Positions 44,139 through 53,573 of a stretch of 64,000 nucleotides of DNA are shown in pieces. How positions within the stretch are numbered: the first letter of the stretch is position 1; the number at the start of each line of letters is the position of its first letter. This DNA comes from Flavobacterium sp. UBA7665 (lineage in GTDB: Bacteria; Bacteroidota; Bacteroidia; Flavobacteriales; Flavobacteriaceae). The position numbers and the translations under genes were made by a program. The DNA lies in NCBI GenBank assembly GCA_002483285.1, contig DLHP01000016.1, forward strand, positions 17,480 through 81,479, in the 5' to 3' direction. Below the pieces are notes generated by a model, which was not told where the DNA came from, searched no databases, and worked only from the letters and a program-made list of their open reading frames with translations.

Positions 44139-45362
44139 CTAAGATAGTTTTTTGTCCAGATTTTCCTGGATGGCTGCGAGGAAATCTTCGGTCGTTAAAT
44201 AATCGGCGCTGGTCAATCCTTCTGGTTTAACGAGCATGGCCAAATCCTTGGTCATTTTGCCGCTTTCAACGGTATCGATGCAAACCTGCTCCAAAGTGTT
44301 GCAGAATTTGATGAGGTCCTGGTTGTTGTCGAGTTTGCCGCGGTGTTCCAAACCTCTGGTCCACGCAAAAATAGAAGCGATTGGGTTGGTTGAGGTGGCG
44401 CGTCCTTTTTGGTGTTCGCGGTAGTGGCGTGTAACCGTTCCGTGAGCAGCTTCGGCCTCGACCGTTTTTCCGTCAGGGGTAACCAAAACAGAAGTCATGA
44501 GTCCGAGTGAGCCAAATCCTTGCGCTACGGTATCCGATTGCACGTCTCCGTCGTAATTCTTGCAAGCCCAAACAAATCCACCGCTCCATTTCATGGCAGA
44601 AGCCACCATATCGTCGATGAGTCTATGCTCGTAAACCATACCGTTGGCTTCGAAATCGGCTTTGTAGTGCTGTTGGTACACTTCTTCAAAGATGTCCTTA
44701 AAACGTCCGTCGTAGGCCTTGAGGATCGTGTTTTTGGTAGAAAGGTAAAGCGGCCACTTTTTGGTGAGCGCCATCTGGAATGACGAATGTGCAAATCCGT
44801 AGATGCTTTCGTCGGTGTTGTACATGGCCATGGCTACGCCGTCGCCTTTAAAATCGTAGACATTCCAGGAAGTGGTTTCTCCGGCTTCATTGGTAAAGGA
44901 TAACGTTAATGTTCCTTTTCCTTTGATGACTTTATCAGTCGCTTTGTATTGGTCGCCAAAAGCATGACGTCCAATGACAATCGGTTTGGTCCAGCCTTGT
45001 ACGTAACGCGGTACGTTGCTCATGATAATGGGTTCGCGGAAAACGGTTCCGCCTACAATGTTTCTAATCGTGCCGTTTGGTGATTTCCACATTTCCGAGA
45101 GATTGAATTCCTTAACGCGCTCTTCGTCTGGCGTGATGGTGGCGCATTTGATGCCCACGTTGTATTTTTTGATGGCCTCGGCAGAGTCAATTGTGATTTG
45201 GTCTTTGGTGGCTTCGCGGCTTTCAATACCCAGATCGTAGTATTTGATATCCAACTCCAGGTAAGGAAGGATGAGTTTTTCTTTAATGAAAGTCCAGATA
45301 ATTCGGGTCATCTCATCGCCATCCAGTTCTACCACGGGATTGGCTACTTTAATCTTTGCCAT
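44139..45362 (-). CDS. icd: NADP-dependent isocitrate dehydrogenase (eukaryote-like type)
   Basis: The 407-residue enzyme oxidises isocitrate to 2-oxoglutarate with NADP in the citric acid cycle. It belongs to the eukaryote-like dimeric subclass, as shown by KVANPVVELDGDEMTRIIW at the start, KCATITPDEERVKEF, SPNGTIRNIVGGTVFREPI and WTKPIVIGRHAFGDQYKATD. Further landmarks are the active-site IDDMVASAMKWSGGF, CKNYDGDVQSDTVAQGFGSL, and EAAHGTVTRHYREHQ with TSTNPIASIFAWTRGL. Length is typical. It is transcribed alone from a Bacteroidota promoter at 45401-45431. Confidence 0.97.
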   Translation of the reverse strand: MAKIKVANPVVELDGDEMTRIIWTFIKEKLILPYLELDIKYYDLGIESREATKDQITIDSAEAIKKYNVGIKCATITPDEERVKEFNLSEMWKSPNGTIRNIVGGTVFREPIIMSNVPRYVQGWTKPIVIGRHAFGDQYKATDKVIKGKGTLTLSFTNEAGETTSWNVYDFKGDGVAMAMYNTDESIYGFAHSSFQMALTKKWPLYLSTKNTILKAYDGRFKDIFEEVYQQHYKADFEANGMVYEHRLIDDMVASAMKWSGGFVWACKNYDGDVQSDTVAQGFGSLGLMTSVLVTPDGKTVEAEAAHGTVTRHYREHQKGRATSTNPIASIFAWTRGLEHRGKLDNNQDLIKFCNTLEQVCIDTVESGKMTKDLAMLVKPEGLTSADYLTTEDFLAAIQENLDKKLS

Positions 45363-45400
45363 GCTATTTGTCAGTATTAGTTAGATAATTAATTGGACAG

Positions 45401-45431
45401 CAAATATAGCAAATCGAGCGTACCTGATAAA
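45401..45431 (-). promoter_or_regulatory. Promoter of icd
   Basis: On the minus strand, TTTA (45431-45428), 19 bases, then TATATTTG (45408-45401), a full -7 match, 38 bases before the ATG. Confidence 0.55.
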
Positions 45432-45518
45432 CTATAACGATTGAATTGTGAATTTGGCAGTATGCCGGTTCCAAATTGCGAAAAGCATAATTTTACCCGC
45501 CATTCGCTGTCGTATGCC

Positions 45519-45549
45519 AAAAAAAAATCCCGACGCGGTGGTCGGGATT
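45519..45549 (-). terminator. Terminator of rplS
   Basis: Read on the minus strand, AATCCCGAC and GTCGGGATT form a 9-bp perfect stem with a 6-base loop, followed by a run of T residues, 22 bases after the rplS stop. Confidence 0.92.
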
Positions 45550-45571
45550 CCTATAGCTTCGGGAAAGAAGA

Positions 45572-45922
45572 TTATCTTCTTGCGTCCCTGATTTTTGCTT
45601 TTTTACCGGTAAGTTCTCTGAAGTAGAAAATTCTAGCTCTACGAACGTGACCTTTTTTGTTGATTTCTACTTTTTGCAAAGCTGGTAAGTTCACTGGGAA
45701 GATACGTTCAACACCTACTGCACCAGACATTTTACGGATAGTAAATGTTTCTGTAGCACCAGACCCTCTTCTTTGGATAACAACGCCTTTAAAGAACTGT
45801 GTTCTTGTTTTTTCACCCTCTTTGATTTCGTAGTACACGGTGATGGTATCTCCGGCTCCGAATACTGGGAAATCTTTTCTTACGACTAATTCGTCTTTTA
45901 CGAATTGCATTAAATCTGCCAT
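45572..45922 (-). CDS. rplS: 50S ribosomal protein L19
   Basis: The 116-residue protein lies at the interface of the 30S and 50S subunits. Family landmarks are FPVFGAGDTITVYYEIKEGE, RTQFFKGVVIQRRGSG, TFTIRKMSGAVGVERIFPVN and KVEINKKGHVRRARIFYF, with a short basic C-terminal tail. The gene follows trmD on the same strand, as in many bacteria. Here a 256-base gap containing a dispersed hairpin element and a separate promoter lies between them, so expression is at least partly independent of trmD. The leader may hold a ribosomal-protein control element (see 45956-45983). Confidence 0.97.
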   Translation of the reverse strand: MADLMQFVKDELVVRKDFPVFGAGDTITVYYEIKEGEKTRTQFFKGVVIQRRGSGATETFTIRKMSGAVGVERIFPVNLPALQKVEINKKGHVRRARIFYFRELTGKKAKIRDARR

Positions 45923-45955
45923 GATAATTCTTTTAATTATGGTTTTAAATCAGAG

Positions 45956-45983
45956 CAACATTCGCGGACTTCGCCAGAGGTTG
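45956..45983 (-). promoter_or_regulatory. Structured leader hairpin of rplS
   Basis: On the minus strand CAAC...GTTG closes an outer stem, an internal loop of 5/4 bases follows, then GCG-AAGTC-CGC makes an inner hairpin. It sits in the short 5' leader, about 35 bases before the ATG and just after the TACATTTG promoter box. A ribosomal-protein leader is plausible but unproven. Confidence 0.35.
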
Positions 45984-45996
45984 GTCTAAGTGGGCG

Positions 45997-46004
45997 CAAA
46001 TGTA
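45997..46004 (-). promoter_or_regulatory. Candidate -7 box of rplS
   Basis: The minus strand reads TACATTTG, a full TAnnTTTG match, 75 bases before the ATG and after the trmD-side repeat element. The -33 region is AT-rich without a clear TTTG. Confidence 0.5.
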
Positions 46005-46079
46005 GAAAATAATTATTAATTATGAGTGGAGAATGGTGAATTTTTTTTTTGGATGTAAAGTGTTCATTTTTAAATATTA

Positions 46080-46162
46080 GGAGCTGTTTCCCGCTTTCCA
46101 CTACAATCTTTTTGTTCTTAAAGAAAGAACAAAAAGGATTTCCGCTGCAATCGGGGCTAGGG
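46080..46162. repeat. Dispersed intergenic hairpin element, copy b (short form)
   Basis: It runs from GGAGCTGTTTCCCGC to CAATCGGGGCTAGGGC. The inner hairpin is CTTTTTGTTCTT (46108-46119), loop AAAGA, AAGAACAAAAAG (46125-46136), a perfect 12-bp stem. It lies between trmD and rplS. Confidence 0.8.
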
Positions 46163-46178
46163 CATACAGTCTCCCATT

Positions 46179-46859
46179 TCAATCACCATTCAGCAAGTCA
46201 GGACGACGTGTTTTCGTATGCTCATACGCCATATCCTCGCGCCATTTTTCAATCTTCGCCGCGTGGCCGCTGGTTAAGACGTCGGGCACTTTCCAGCCTT
46301 TGTATTCGGCTGGCCTGGTGTAAACAGGTGGCGCGAGCAGGTTGTCCTGGAAACTATCGGTCAAGGCCGAGGTCTCGTCGCTCAAAACACCCGGAATCAG
46401 CCTAATCAAAGCATCCGATAGTACCGCAGCGCCCAATTCCCCACCACTCAAAACATAATCCCCGATAGAGATTTCCTTGGTAATAAATTGGTCGCGTACG
46501 CGCTGGTCAACGCCTTTGTAATGTCCGCATAAGATGATGAGATTCTCCAGCATCGACATTTTATTGGCCATTGCCTGGTTGAGCGTTTCGCCATCGGGCG
46601 ACATATAAATGATTTCGTCGTAACTGCGCTCGCTCTTGAGTTTGGCAATACAATCGTCAATCGGTTGGATGGTCATTACCATGCCCGCACCGCCCCCAAA
46701 TTGGTAGTCATCAACGCTTTTTTGCTTGTTGGTCGTGTAATCGCGCAGGTTGTGCACATGCACTTCTACCAAACCTTTGTCGATGGCGCGTTTCATGATC
46801 GAAGCCTCGAATGGGCTGCGAAGTAATTCAGGCAGAACGGTAATAATATCAATGCGCAT
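46179..46859 (-). CDS. trmD: tRNA (guanine(37)-N(1))-methyltransferase
   Basis: The 226-residue SPOUT-class enzyme methylates G37 next to the anticodon, preventing +1 frameshifts. It begins MRIDIITVLPELLRSPFEAS. The trefoil-knot cofactor site is visible in VDDYQFGGGAGMVMTIQPI, IILCGHYKGVDQRV and EISIGDYVLSGGELGAAVL. The C-terminal DSFQDNLLAPPVYTRPAEYK and VPDVLTSGHAAKIEKWRED segments hold the catalytic Asp region. It has its own promoter (46877-46909) and is followed by the repeat element and rplS. Confidence 0.97.
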   Translation of the reverse strand: MRIDIITVLPELLRSPFEASIMKRAIDKGLVEVHVHNLRDYTTNKQKSVDDYQFGGGAGMVMTIQPIDDCIAKLKSERSYDEIIYMSPDGETLNQAMANKMSMLENLIILCGHYKGVDQRVRDQFITKEISIGDYVLSGGELGAAVLSDALIRLIPGVLSDETSALTDSFQDNLLAPPVYTRPAEYKGWKVPDVLTSGHAAKIEKWREDMAYEHTKTRRPDLLNGD

Positions 46860-46876
46860 AGCAATAATTTAAGCGG

Positions 46877-46909
46877 CAAAGTTACAAACTTTAGGTGCCG
46901 GAACTCAAA
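46877..46909 (-). promoter_or_regulatory. Promoter of trmD
   Basis: On the minus strand TTTG (46909-46906), 21 bases and TAACTTTG (46884-46877) match the Bacteroidota consensus, 17 bases before the ATG. Confidence 0.65.
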
Positions 46910-46948
46910 ATTAAAAAGGGTATTCGTTTAATTTTTCGATGCGTATTT

Positions 46949-48535
46949 TTATTGCTTTATAAACTTTTGCGATTCGATTTGCCCATTTTCGGCCTGAACC
47001 CGTAAAACATAAACACCAGGTTGCAGGTTGGTGACATCGATTGGTGTCGTGGTTCCCTGTTTGACGATTCTTCCAAGATTGTCTACAACGTTATAAGACG
47101 CCATCAAAGCAGGACTGCTTACGCTAATACTGCTTCTGGTTGGATTAGGATAAATCGTAAAGCTAGGCAAAGCAGTTTCTATTTGGGTGCCCAACGTGGC
47201 CGCTGATAATTTGAGTAACCAAGCATCATAGATACCGGCAGTCCCAATAACATCACCGCTATTGTTGCTGGCCGCGATACCTGCAATCAAAAATCCGTCA
47301 TCTGCAGTTTGAGCAAGCGCATACGGCGTTTCCGAGTTGTCACCACCATAACATTTTTTCCATTGCACGTTGCCCAAGGCATCGGTTTTCACCAACCAGA
47401 TATCTCCATAATAACCGTGAGGGCCTGAACCGCCATGAATACCCACTACTTCAGGCACACCCGATTGGGCCTGCGCGGCAAAAGCGTATCCGCCATCGCT
47501 GGTTTGCACCACACAATAGGCGCGATCGTCATACGTACCGCCGTAAACTTTTTCCCATTCAACCACTCCGCTTGCCGACACCTTTGCCAATTTACAATTG
47601 TAATATGTAAAACTTGACGGTGCCCAGGAGCCATAGTATTCTCCGGCCATGATCACGCCGCCATCAGCGGTTTGTGCCATTGCGTGCGCGCCAAGCAATG
47701 CATCACCGCCATTCCCACCTACGCAAGTTTGCCAGAGCAAGGTTCCGACCGCATTAATTTTTACAACCCACAAATCTCTATTAACATACGAACCAGTATA
47801 GTTGTAGGGATCGTGCACACCAACAACATCATGATTGAAGGAATTGGTAGTCGCCGCAAATATAAAATCGCCGTCAGCGGTTTGAAAGATCGAACGACCC
47901 GTGTCTTCCCCGCTTCCGCCATAGTTTTTCTCCCATTGTTTGTTCCCCATTGCATCCAGTTTGAGGATCCAGACGTCGTCACCGGCATAGTGGTTGGCCA
48001 TATCGCCGTTAAAGGTGTTCGATTGGCTCTGTCCAATCACGATGTAACCGCCGTCTGCCGTCTGTCGGATGTCGTTGGCAATGTCTGTACTGTTCCCGCC
48101 ATAAGATTTTTGCCATTCCAGGTTGCCCGCAGCATCAGTCTTCACAATCCAATAGTCATCGTAATTGTGCGTCACTGCAGCGTCGCCGTCGTTTGAGTTG
48201 CTGAAACCACAAATGACAAATCCGTTATCGCTGGTTTGCCTTATCGAACGCGCCTCATCATAGCTGCTGCCTCCGAAAGTTTTTTTCCAGACAATACCTC
48301 CCAAAGCGTTGTATTTGACCAGCACGACATCGTTTCCTCCGTGATTCATTAAAAGATCGCCATTGACAGACTGACTCGCGCCTGCTATGACTACACCGCC
48401 GTCTGCTGTAATGACCATACTCCTATATTCATCGCGATCGGTTCCGCCAAAAGTATCCTGCCATTCAATCAAGGGTGCCTGCGCAAACGCGCCCAAAGAA
48501 GCAAATAACAAAAAATAGAAGTAAAAGGGTTTCAT
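46949..48535 (-). CDS. Secreted beta-propeller-repeat protein with T9SS type A sorting domain
   Basis: The 528-residue protein has a signal peptide (MKPFYFYFLLFASLGAFAQ). About eight repeats of roughly 55-60 residues follow the pattern W.KTFGGSSYDEARSIRQTSDNG with GFVICGFSNSNDGD and D.WIVKTDAAGNL, a predicted beta-propeller common in flavobacterial exported proteins. The C-terminal 75 residues form a type A sorting domain (SFTIYPNPTRSSISVSS ... YNVVDNLGRIVKQG ... PGVYVLRVQAENGQIESQKF). The ligand or activity is unknown. It is a single gene; the dispersed element copy c lies upstream of it. Confidence 0.87.
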   Translation of the reverse strand: MKPFYFYFLLFASLGAFAQAPLIEWQDTFGGTDRDEYRSMVITADGGVVIAGASQSVNGDLLMNHGGNDVVLVKYNALGGIVWKKTFGGSSYDEARSIRQTSDNGFVICGFSNSNDGDAAVTHNYDDYWIVKTDAAGNLEWQKSYGGNSTDIANDIRQTADGGYIVIGQSQSNTFNGDMANHYAGDDVWILKLDAMGNKQWEKNYGGSGEDTGRSIFQTADGDFIFAATTNSFNHDVVGVHDPYNYTGSYVNRDLWVVKINAVGTLLWQTCVGGNGGDALLGAHAMAQTADGGVIMAGEYYGSWAPSSFTYYNCKLAKVSASGVVEWEKVYGGTYDDRAYCVVQTSDGGYAFAAQAQSGVPEVVGIHGGSGPHGYYGDIWLVKTDALGNVQWKKCYGGDNSETPYALAQTADDGFLIAGIAASNNSGDVIGTAGIYDAWLLKLSAATLGTQIETALPSFTIYPNPTRSSISVSSPALMASYNVVDNLGRIVKQGTTTPIDVTNLQPGVYVLRVQAENGQIESQKFIKQ

Positions 48536-48599
48536 AATGTGGCGATTAGATTTTTGATAAATATATTATTTATAACTAAATAAATCAAAAGCTTTTTTA

Positions 48600-48680
48600 G
48601 GAGCAATCTCCGGCTATCCGCTGCAATCTTTTTGTTTTTAAAGAAAAAACAAAAAGGATTTCCACTGCTATCCGGGCTAA
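48600..48680. repeat. Dispersed intergenic hairpin element, copy c (short form)
   Basis: It starts GGAGCAATCTCCGGC and ends CTATCCGGGCTAA. The inner hairpin is CTTTTTGTTTTT (48628-48639), loop AAAGA, AAAAACAAAAAG (48645-48656). Compared with copy b a C-G pair is replaced by T-A, so pairing is kept by a double change. Confidence 0.8.
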
Positions 48681-48699
48681 AATCGTGTTAACGGATGGC

Positions 48700-48728
48700 T
48701 TTCGGCGTAGAAAAAAAAACTAAATTTG
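48700..48728 (+). promoter_or_regulatory. Promoter of the dual PPIase gene
   Basis: The full -7 match TAAATTTG (48721-48728) lies 25 bases before the ATG, with TTTC (48700-48703) 17 bases upstream. The CTTTCGGC context resembles the -33 region of sucC (CTTTCGCC). Confidence 0.5.
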
Positions 48729-48753
48729 TCGCTTCAAATTAAAAATCACAAAA

Positions 48754-49686
48754 ATGGAAAACGGAATATACGCCAAATTCAACACCGCCAAAGGGTCGAT
48801 TTTGGTAAAACTTACCCATGATTTAACACCGGGAACAGTTGGTAACTTCGTCGCACTAGCCGAAGGAAACCTCGAAAATAAAGCCAAGCCGCAAGGCACG
48901 CCGTATTACGACGGGCTCAAATTCCACCGCGTCATCCCAGATTTTATGATCCAGGGCGGTGACCCACAAGGAACGGGTTCGGGCGGGCCGGGCTACAACT
49001 TTGATGATGAATTCCACCCCGATTTGCGCCACGATACGCCGGGCGTTTTGTCTATGGCCAATGCTGGTCCGGGCAGCAACGGCTCTCAGTTTTTCATCAC
49101 GCACATCGCCACGCCATGGCTCGATAACAAACACACCGTTTTTGGTAATGTGCTAGAAGGCCAGGACGTCGTTGACGCGATCGCGCAGGGAGACTTGATG
49201 GACACCGTTGAGATTATCCGCGTGGGCGAGGAAGCACAAAAATGGAATGCCGTCGAAGCGTTCCGTACTTTCGAAGGGTCACGCGCCAAACGCGAAGCCG
49301 CAGCACGCGAAGCCGCAGAAGCCGCAATGGAAAAACTCGCTGCAGGATTCGAGAAAACCGATAGCGGATTGCGTTACAAAATGATCAACAAAGGTTCGGG
49401 CAAACAAGCCGAAAAAGGCAAAACCGTTTCGGTACATTATTCGGGCTCACTCGAGAACGGGAAAGTTTTCGACTCGTCGTACACCCGCAAAAAACCGATT
49501 GAGTTTCCGCTCGGCCAAGGGCACGTGATTGAAGGTTGGGATGAAGGCATCGCGCTTTTGCAAGTGGGAGACAAGGCACGTTTTGTAATCCCGTCGCATT
49601 TGGGTTATGGTTCGCGCGGCGCCGGCGGCGTAATTCCGCCAGACGCAACCCTAATCTTTGACGTAGAACTCATGGATGTAAAATAA
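48754..49686 (+). CDS. Dual-family peptidyl-prolyl isomerase: cyclophilin fused to FKBP
   Basis: The 310-residue protein has no signal peptide and should act in the cytoplasm on prolyl bonds of folding proteins. Residues about 5-160 form a cyclophilin domain: LKFHRVIPDFMIQGGDPQG (catalytic Arg), GSNGSQFFITHIATPWLDNK and HTVFGNVLEGQDVVDAI. A charged alanine-rich helix (about 165-200, SRAKREAAAREAAEAAMEKL) links it to an FKBP domain (about 205-310): KTVSVHYSGSLENGKVFDSS, GQGHVIEGWDEGIALLQVGD and HLGYGSRGAGGVIPPDATL. Both domains keep their core residues. Fusions of this cyclophilin-first type are known in flavobacteria. It is a single gene with promoter and terminator. Confidence 0.95.
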   Translation: MENGIYAKFNTAKGSILVKLTHDLTPGTVGNFVALAEGNLENKAKPQGTPYYDGLKFHRVIPDFMIQGGDPQGTGSGGPGYNFDDEFHPDLRHDTPGVLSMANAGPGSNGSQFFITHIATPWLDNKHTVFGNVLEGQDVVDAIAQGDLMDTVEIIRVGEEAQKWNAVEAFRTFEGSRAKREAAAREAAEAAMEKLAAGFEKTDSGLRYKMINKGSGKQAEKGKTVSVHYSGSLENGKVFDSSYTRKKPIEFPLGQGHVIEGWDEGIALLQVGDKARFVIPSHLGYGSRGAGGVIPPDATLIFDVELMDVK

Positions 49687-49707
49687 ATTGTAAATACTGT
49701 AAATATC

Positions 49708-49743
49708 AATCCCGTTAACCTAAAAGTTATCGGGATTTTTTTA
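49708..49743 (+). terminator. Terminator of the dual PPIase gene
   Basis: AATCCCG pairs with CGGGATT, extended by TAAC/GTTA after one T-T mismatch, and is followed by a T tract; it begins 22 bases after the stop. Confidence 0.85.
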
Positions 49744-49793
49744 TTTTTACCCTGTTGCCATAAGGCCAAACCCACACCATAAAACGAAACTCC

Positions 49794-50126
49794 ATGAAAC
49801 TAAAAACAATCGCCGCCGCGTGTATCGCCATGTTCTTGTATTCCTGCGGATCCAATGCGCCGAAAACGCAAGTGAGTACCCTAAAGCCCGACACGGTTCA
49901 GGTGCCGCCAAGAATGGCTTCTCCCAATGAATCTACCATGAGCCCAATGGTGGCCGAAGGAAAGATCATGTACGAAAACAAATGCGCCAACTGCCACAAA
50001 CTGTTCGCGCCGACCGATTTCTCCAAAGAAGAATGGCCATCCATTTTACTGCGCATGCAAGTCAAAGCCAAGATATCAGACGAAGACATGGCTAAAATCA
50101 ACAATTACGTCTACGCCAACTTATAA
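49794..50126 (+). CDS. Small c-type cytochrome lipoprotein
   Basis: The 110-residue protein starts MKLKTIAAACIAMFLYSCGS, a lipoprotein signal with acylated Cys at residue 18. A proline- and serine-rich linker precedes the cytochrome c domain, whose heme-binding CANCH (residues 64-68) is within AEGKIMYENKCANCHKLFAP. A methionine in ILLRMQVKAKISDEDM could be the distal heme ligand. It would be a membrane-anchored periplasmic electron carrier. Its partner oxidase or reductase is not in the window. Confidence 0.87.
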   Translation: MKLKTIAAACIAMFLYSCGSNAPKTQVSTLKPDTVQVPPRMASPNESTMSPMVAEGKIMYENKCANCHKLFAPTDFSKEEWPSILLRMQVKAKISDEDMAKINNYVYANL

Positions 50127-50136
50127 GTCGGCAACC

Positions 50137-50179
50137 CCTATAAAAAAAGCATTCCGGTTAAGAATGCTTTTTTTATAGG
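50137..50179. terminator. Long bidirectional terminator between the cytochrome gene and glgC
   Basis: A perfect 18-bp stem joins 50137-50154 with 50162-50179 around the loop CGGTTAA. Seven A-T pairs on each side provide a T tract in either direction. Confidence 0.93.
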
Positions 50180-50191
50180 ATAAAACGAGCC

Positions 50192-51463
<1,272 letters not shown>

Positions 51464-51466
51464 AAT

Positions 51467-52882
51467 CTAAGGGGTTATGGATTGATAGAGTTGTATGTAG
51501 TTTTGCGCCGCCTTGTCCCACGAATGGTCAATCTGCATCGATGTTTTCCGGGCTGCATCGAAGACTTTGCTATCGTTGAACAATTCGATACCGCGCCCGA
51601 TAGAATGCACCACATCAAAAACCGAAGTTTCATTGTGGCAAATGCCAAAACCGCCGTCGCCGATATCCAGGACGGTATCGCGCAAGCCGCCGGTTCGCCT
51701 AACAATCGGGATGGTTCCGTAGCGCAGCGCGTACATTTGGTTGAGCCCACAAGGCTCCACGCGTGATGGCATCAATAGGAAATCGGCGCCCGCATAAATG
51801 ATGTGCGCCAGTTTTTCATTGTAGCCGATGTAAGCGTTGTAATATCCATGGTAGAAATTTTGCAAACTGCTCAATTCTTGCTCGACAGCCGGATCGCCCG
51901 AACCTAAAACCAGGATGTTGATGTCAGTCCCAAAATGGTAAAACGCCGAACTGAAAACCTGTGGCAGTAAATCGGCGCCTTTCTCACCCACGAGCCGTCC
52001 GATAAAGGTGAACAATGGTTTGTTTGGATCGAGGTTGAACTGCTCGCAAAGGAATTGCTTGTTTTTGGACTTGCCTTTCTTGAAATCCTTGAGCGTGTAA
52101 TGGTTTTCAAGCATCGGGTCGGTTTTGGGGTTCCAGACTTCGGTATCGATGCCGTTTAAAATTCCTGAGGACTTTGGTCGTTCCCAACGCAATAAGTTTT
52201 CAAGCCCATTGGCCTTGTTGCTGATTTCATCGAGGTAACTCGGCGAAACCGTTGTCACTTTCCAGGCGCATTTGATGCCCGAAGCCAGCGGATTGACCGT
52301 GCCGTTCCATTCAAGGTAACTAATTTTCGACAGGTCAAAATCAGGGATATAATGCAATTTATCATGGCCAAACCAACCCTGGTATTGGCCGTTGTGGATG
52401 GTCAAAACCGTAGCCACCGACCGCAAATTCGGGTAATTGTAACAATGCTGTACCATGAATGGGATGAGCGCTGTGTGGTGGTCGTGGCAATGCAGCACAT
52501 CGGGCCGTTGGTTGGTTTCGGTGATCCAGTTCAGGAATGCAATCTGGAAGGCGAGGAAACGCTCGGTATCGTCCTCGTACGAATAAACGTTGGGTCGGTC
52601 GAACAAATCGGGAATTGCAATCTGGTAAAGTTCAAAGCCGAGCTTATTGGTTTTCTCGCGCAAAACCGTATACGAAAACAGGAACCAACCCAGTTTGAGT
52701 TGGCCGCGGTGCACGACGTCAAACTCATTTTCATGCATGAATTTGTTGTCGTAACCCGGAACGACCACTTTGGCCGAATGACCGAGTTTATTGATGTATT
52801 TGGGTAGCGCGCCTACCACATCACCCAATCCGCCAACTTTGGCAACGGGATAACATTCTGCGCTGAGGTGAAAAATTTCCAT
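51467..52882 (-). CDS. glgA: Glycogen synthase
   Basis: The GT5-family enzyme extends glycogen from ADP-glucose. I chose the Met at 52882 (MEIFHLSAECYPVAKVGGLG), giving 471 residues, because the family starts with the sugar-nucleotide KVGGL motif this close to the N-terminus. The longer start at 52903 would overlap the redoxin gene by 10 bases. Other landmarks are LHCHDHHTALIPF, LTIHNGQYQGWFG, FIGRLVGEKGADLL, MPSRVEPCGLNQMYALRYGT and IVRRTGGLRDTV. With glgC directly downstream the two make a glycogen synthesis module; branching enzyme is not in the window. Confidence 0.95.
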   Translation of the reverse strand: MEIFHLSAECYPVAKVGGLGDVVGALPKYINKLGHSAKVVVPGYDNKFMHENEFDVVHRGQLKLGWFLFSYTVLREKTNKLGFELYQIAIPDLFDRPNVYSYEDDTERFLAFQIAFLNWITETNQRPDVLHCHDHHTALIPFMVQHCYNYPNLRSVATVLTIHNGQYQGWFGHDKLHYIPDFDLSKISYLEWNGTVNPLASGIKCAWKVTTVSPSYLDEISNKANGLENLLRWERPKSSGILNGIDTEVWNPKTDPMLENHYTLKDFKKGKSKNKQFLCEQFNLDPNKPLFTFIGRLVGEKGADLLPQVFSSAFYHFGTDINILVLGSGDPAVEQELSSLQNFYHGYYNAYIGYNEKLAHIIYAGADFLLMPSRVEPCGLNQMYALRYGTIPIVRRTGGLRDTVLDIGDGGFGICHNETSVFDVVHSIGRGIELFNDSKVFDAARKTSMQIDHSWDKAAQNYIQLYQSITP

Positions 52883-52893
52883 TTGGTCTTGAA

Positions 52894-53448
52894 TTATTTC
52901 CATTTGATGTTGCAGCCTATGCTGGGTTTCTGCGGCGAGGCGAGCGTTCTATTGTAAATGACCGCGTCAATCGCGCTGCGCAAATCACTACCGCTGAGCG
53001 GGATTCCGTTACTTGGCCGCGAATCGTCGAGCTGGCCGCGGTAGAACAATTGATCCTGCCCGTCGAACAGGAAAAAATCGGGTGTGCAGGCGGCGTCGAA
53101 CGCTTTGGCGACATCCTGGCTTTCGTCGTATAAATAGGGGAAATCAATTTTGTTTTGGAAGGCAAATTCTGTCATCTGGCTCGGTCCGTCCTGCGGATAC
53201 TTCACCACGTCGTTACTCGAAATCGCGATGAAACCAATGCCCTGTACCCGGTAATCGTTGGCAATGCGCACCAGCTCGTCGATCACATGGATCACAAACG
53301 GGCAATGGTTGCACATAAAAACCACCAGCGTGCCTTTTTTGCCTTTGAGGTCATCATAGGAATAGTGGTGGTTAGAATTGGTGTCTTTGAGCCTGAATTG
53401 CGGCGCCCGTGTACCAAGCGCTAACATATTCGATGGAGTCTGTGCCAT
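52894..53448 (-). CDS. Thioredoxin-fold protein of the AhpC/TSA-redoxin family
   Basis: The 184-residue soluble protein starts MAQTPSNMLALGTRAPQFRL. It has the redoxin core: YDDLKGKKGTLVVFMCNHCP with a CNHC motif (about residues 46-49), GIGFIAISSNDVVKYPQDGP, TEFAFQNKIDFPYLYDESQ, and CTPDFFLFDGQDQLFYRGQL with the cis-Pro. Similar flavobacterial proteins are annotated as thioredoxin family or AhpC/TSA proteins with probable thiol-disulphide or peroxidase activity; the substrate is not known. It is the first gene of a probable operon with glgA and glgC, 11 bases upstream of glgA. Confidence 0.85.
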   Translation of the reverse strand: MAQTPSNMLALGTRAPQFRLKDTNSNHHYSYDDLKGKKGTLVVFMCNHCPFVIHVIDELVRIANDYRVQGIGFIAISSNDVVKYPQDGPSQMTEFAFQNKIDFPYLYDESQDVAKAFDAACTPDFFLFDGQDQLFYRGQLDDSRPSNGIPLSGSDLRSAIDAVIYNRTLASPQKPSIGCNIKWK

Positions 53449-53510
53449 TTCGGAATCTAAAAACGGGTTTAGTCTGGTTTTTAAGATCCTAAATTTAGCA
53501 AATTAATCCG

Positions 53511-53557
53511 AAAAATCCGAAAGCTTTGCCGCAATAAGCAAAACTTCCGGATTTTTT
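53511..53557. terminator. Probable terminator between the hydrolase and redoxin genes
   Basis: AAAAATCCG (53511-53519) pairs with CGGATTTTTT (53548-53557); the interior GCTTTGC...GCAAAAC extends the stem imperfectly. It lies 16 bases after the hydrolase stop, on the path of minus-strand transcription. Confidence 0.75.
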
Positions 53558-53573
53558 AATGTTTTAGAAACAA

